Notes under the pieces: model-generated
Seen by the model: only the letters and a program-made list of their open reading frames with translations
Told to the model about the DNA's origin: nothing
The model's database searches: none
In this document: positions 5,097 through 7,102 of the stretch, in pieces
How the letters are laid out: every line of letters starts with the position of its first letter
How positions within the stretch are numbered: position 1 is the first letter of the stretch
Origin: Chloroflexota bacterium
GTDB taxonomy: Bacteria > Chloroflexota > Anaerolineae > Aggregatilineales > Aggregatilineaceae
Length of the DNA: 7,102 nt
Assembly (NCBI GenBank): GCA_016234525.1
Contig: JACRBK010000194.1
Span: 1-7,102, forward strand
Reading direction: 5' to 3'
Translations under genes and position numbers: made by a program

Positions 5097-6347
5097 ATGG
5101 CAATGATATTTATTTGTTACCGGCGAGACGATGCGGGCGGGTATGCGCTGCTGCTGCGGGAGCGGCTCGAAAAACATTTTGAGGTATTTCAGGATATTAC
5201 CAGCATTCCTCCTGGCGCAGATTTTCGGAAAGTGATCGCCAACGGAGTCGGATCGTGTGATGTGTTGATCGCCATGATCGGCAAACACTGGCTGACGATG
5301 CACGACGACAACGGACGGCGGCGACTGGACGATCCACGTGATTTTGTACGCTTGGAGATTGCAACCGCGCTCGAACGTGGCATCCCCGTGATCCCGGCGC
5401 TGCTGCGCGGCGCGACCATGCCCAGCGAAAACGATCTACCTGATCCGATTAAAGAATTAGCCTACCGGCAGGGTGTTGAACTGAGCGACACCCGTTTTGA
5501 TTATGATACACAGCAATTAATTGCAGCCCTGCAATTAATTCCGCCGCAGCGTCTGCCTTTCGAGCCGGAGACGGTATTGGTTCCGGCAGGGCCATTTTTG
5601 ATGGGCAGTACGCCTGAACAAATCGCAGCCATTCAAGGTAAAAGTGTAAAAGCACTTGCCGAAAAACATGAACAACCAATGCGCCGCCTCACTCTACCTG
5701 AGTACCGAATCGGCAAATATCCGGTGACGGTGGGCGAATACCGGACATTTATTGAAGCGGGCGGCTATCGAGAGAAAAAATGGTGGACCCAGATCGGCTG
5801 GCAGTGGCGTGATGGCGAGAGAATGACTCAGCCTGAGTATTGGAAGGATTTACAGTGGGTCGGAGATGATCGTTTGCCGGTGGTTGGTGTAAGCTGGTAC
5901 GAAGCGGTTGCCTACTGCCGCTGGTTAGCCCAGGTGACAGGTAAGCCCTACTGGCTGCCGGGCGAGGCCGAATGGGAAAAAGCAGCTCGCGGCAACGGTG
6001 GGCTTATTTATCCCTGGGGGGATGACTGGTGTGAAGAGATATGCAACACAAACGAGTTGAAAATCGCCCAGACCACACCGGTGGGCCAGTTCAGCCCGGC
6101 GAGTGACAGTCCGTATGGGGCAGCAGATATGAGCGGCAATGTGTGGGAATGGTGCGCGAGTAAGTGGACCGAAACACACGTTTTCCCAGAGGACAACCGC
6201 CGGGAGATTGATGTTGCGCGTGTTCTGCGAGGGGGATCTTGGTATGACTATCTAGATTCTGCGCGTACTGCGTTCCGTTACGGAAATCCCCCGAACCAAA
6301 GCCGCAATCGGCGGGGTTTTCGGGTGGCGCTATCATCCCCCACCTAA
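5097..6347 (+). CDS. TIR domain fused to a degenerate FGE-sulfatase (SUMF1-type) domain
   Basis: A 416-residue soluble protein without signal peptide or membrane segment. The TIR domain covers about 1-147: strand A MIFICYRRDDAGGYALLL, box-2-like SIPPGADFRKVI (36-47), CDVLIAMIGKHWL (54-66), and DDPRDFVRLEIATALERG (78-95). E87 in RLEIATAL aligns with the catalytic glutamate of TIR NADases such as SARM1 (HKEIVTAL). The FGE/SUMF1 domain covers about 155-413: VPAGPFLMG (162-170), KYPVTVGEY (207-215), PVVGVSWYEAVAYCRWL (261-277), LPGEAEWEKAARG (287-299), MSGNVWEWC (345-353), LRGGSW (377-382) and GFRVAL at the end. The two cysteines that oxidise substrate in true FGE are replaced by D384 and A389, so catalysis as FGE is unlikely and a binding or sensor role is more plausible. 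The first ATG is used; GGACGAG lies just upstream, and an ATG at residue 3 is also possible. Likely role: NAD-depleting defence or signalling effector (inference). Confidence 0.92.
   Translation: MAMIFICYRRDDAGGYALLLRERLEKHFEVFQDITSIPPGADFRKVIANGVGSCDVLIAMIGKHWLTMHDDNGRRRLDDPRDFVRLEIATALERGIPVIPALLRGATMPSENDLPDPIKELAYRQGVELSDTRFDYDTQQLIAALQLIPPQRLPFEPETVLVPAGPFLMGSTPEQIAAIQGKSVKALAEKHEQPMRRLTLPEYRIGKYPVTVGEYRTFIEAGGYREKKWWTQIGWQWRDGERMTQPEYWKDLQWVGDDRLPVVGVSWYEAVAYCRWLAQVTGKPYWLPGEAEWEKAARGNGGLIYPWGDDWCEEICNTNELKIAQTTPVGQFSPASDSPYGAADMSGNVWEWCASKWTETHVFPEDNRREIDVARVLRGGSWYDYLDSARTAFRYGNPPNQSRNRRGFRVALSSPT
5515..5540. repeat. Perfect 12-bp inverted repeat at the TIR-FGE domain junction
   Basis: AATTAATTGCAG (5515-5526) and its exact complement (5529-5540) are separated by CC. 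In frame the same DNA also contains two direct copies of CAATTAATT and encodes QLIAALQLI (residues 140-148), between the end of the TIR domain and the start of the FGE domain. Confidence 0.75.
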
Positions 6348-6390
6348 ACGGTGATCCGCCCGCCGGAAGTGCCCTAAGATAAAGAAAATG

Positions 6391-6498
6391 CAGGGCGCGG
6401 CAAGCAGCGCCCCTACGCAAACCGACATGCCCTCCCTTTCTCTGCGCAGCGGGGAAAGGGGGGACGATGCGAAGCATCGCGGGGGATAGGGGTAAAAC
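6391..6498. repeat. Second copy of the right half of the 34-291 repeat element
   Basis: Aligns with about 179-291. It has GCGCCCCTAC (6408-6417), ACATG (6425-6429), the 20-base core CCCTTTCTCTGCGCAGCGGG (6434-6453, identical to 237-256), and an end of AGGGGTAAAAC (6488-6498). Its hairpin (6434-6440 with 6454-6460) matches that of the copy at 57-83. It contains an inserted small hairpin, CGATGC-GAA-GCATCG (6465-6479), that the other copies lack. No gene is seen in 6348-6710. Confidence 0.65.
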
Positions 6499-6531
6499 AG
6501 AGCGCGCCGTACAAAAACCTCCGGCGGCGGT

Positions 6532-6558
6532 CCCCTCTCCAACCCGGTTGGAGAGGGG
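6532..6558. repeat. 27-bp near-perfect palindrome
   Basis: Arms 6532-6544 and 6546-6558 are perfect 13-bp complements with a single central C. It has no following T-tract, so it is more likely a dispersed palindromic repeat than an intrinsic terminator, though it lies between the TIR-FGE and sat genes. Confidence 0.7.
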
Positions 6559-6576
6559 GCAGGGGGTGAGGCCGCT
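6559..6576. repeat. 18-bp repeat, right copy (inverted partner at 4804-4821)
   Basis: The exact reverse complement of 4804-4821, joined directly to the preceding 27-bp palindrome. Confidence 0.7.
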
Positions 6577-6619
6577 GTTAAACTGACACAACGCGGGCGC
6601 TGTCTCCCCAAACCCTGCA

Positions 6620-6648
6620 TCGCCAAACCGCCCCCACTGCGCTATAAT
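6620..6648 (+). promoter_or_regulatory. Probable promoter of the sulfate adenylyltransferase gene
   Basis: TCGCCA (6620-6625, 4 of 6 matches to TTGACA), a 17-base spacer, then a perfect TATAAT (6643-6648). This predicts a leader of roughly 55 bases. AGGATAAGG (6701-6709) just upstream of the ATG can serve as the ribosome site. Confidence 0.55.
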
Positions 6649-6710
6649 CGCCTCCCCGGAACGCCGGAAGCGGCATTCGACCCCAAACGATCATCAATGA
6701 AGGATAAGGC

Positions 6711-7102
6711 ATGGCAGAACAACGACCTATAAAACTGATTGCGCCGCACGGCGGCGTACTGATTAACCGCCTGCTCGATGGCGAAATGCGTGAGGCGATG
6801 CGCGAACGGGCGCAGAGTCTGGTGCGCGTGCCGCTGACTCCGCTCAATACTGCCGACCTGGAATGCGTGTCCACCGGCGTGTACAGCCCGCTCACAGGTT
6901 ACATGGGCGAGGCGGATTATTTGAGCGTGGTTCACGATATGCACCTGACCAACGGCCTGCCCTGGACCGTGCCGGTGACACTGGCCGTCGATGAGACGCT
7001 GGCGAACCAGATCAAGATCGGGCAAACCGTCGCGCTGGCGGAGCCGGACCCCGCTTCACCGGGCGGCGAGCGGCTGTTGGCAGTGTTGGCCGTCAGCGAA
7101 AA
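6711..7102 (+). CDS. sat: Sulfate adenylyltransferase (ATP sulfurylase), N-terminal part, cut by the window end
   Basis: An open frame of 130 codons that continues past the window. It catalyses ATP + sulfate to adenosine 5'-phosphosulfate + diphosphate, in sulfate assimilation or in dissimilatory sulfur metabolism. The visible part is the N-terminal PUA-like ATP-sulfurylase domain: KLIAPHGGVLINRL (residues 8-21), STGVYSPLTGYMGEADYLSVV (about 55-75), then HLTNGLPWTVPVTLAVD. These match the single-domain Sat/MET3 type rather than the CysD/CysN heterodimer. The nucleotide-binding motifs (QxRN, HxxH) lie beyond the window and cannot be checked. The start ATG has AGGATAAGG directly upstream, and a promoter candidate precedes it. 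Whether APS kinase or APS reductase genes follow is not visible. Confidence 0.93.
   Translation, partial: MAEQRPIKLIAPHGGVLINRLLDGEMREAMRERAQSLVRVPLTPLNTADLECVSTGVYSPLTGYMGEADYLSVVHDMHLTNGLPWTVPVTLAVDETLANQIKIGQTVALAEPDPASPGGERLLAVLAVSE

Noticed and set aside
6532..6558. Intrinsic terminator for the TIR-FGE gene
   Set aside because: The stem is strong but there is no T-tract on the plus strand and it lies about 185 bases past the stop codon within a repeat cluster.
6091..6591. 166-codon minus-strand open frame over the end of the TIR-FGE gene and the repeats
   Set aside because: Overlaps the FGE core motifs in antisense and begins inside a dispersed repeat; not gene-like.

Overview
The window reads like a chromosomal segment of a moderately GC-rich bacterium, most plausibly a Chloroflexota member (Anaerolineae-like). 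This assignment is an inference from three things: the style of the TIR-FGE and serine hydrolase proteins, the cold-shock-type DEAD-box helicase, and the abundance of C-rich/G-rich intergenic palindromes. No rRNA, tRNA, transposase, phage gene or CRISPR array was seen.

Layout. Positions 1-303 hold no gene but contain a roughly 258-bp repeat element with long imperfect terminal inverted repeats. Positions 304-4641 are all on the minus strand. In order of transcription they are a DEAD-box RNA helicase (4641-2902, own promoter and terminator), a small DUF2892-type membrane protein (2681-2451) coupled to an ECF sigma factor (2440-1901), and an exported serine hydrolase of the beta-lactamase/class C fold (1752-304). 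A good terminator separates the sigma gene from the hydrolase. The hydrolase has its own upstream region with an ECF-like promoter candidate, so it may be a target of the neighbouring sigma factor. Positions 4642-5096 are a 455-bp divergent intergenic region with a helicase leader, a heptamer repeat array and several stem-loops.

On the plus strand, 5097-6347 encodes a single-gene TIR-FGE fusion. The TIR domain keeps the putative NADase glutamate, while the FGE-fold domain lacks the catalytic cysteines of true formylglycine-generating enzyme. After 363 bp of repeats and a promoter, the 5' third of a sulfate adenylyltransferase gene (6711 onward) runs off the window end.

The most interesting item is the TIR-FGE protein. 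It combines a likely NAD-cleaving effector with a degenerate FGE/C-type-lectin-like module that may act as a sensor, and it is flanked by inverted copies of an 18-bp repeat. The second theme is intergenic: three copies of one repeat family keep both a hairpin and four G-runs, and two inverted heptamer arrays bracket the helicase gene.
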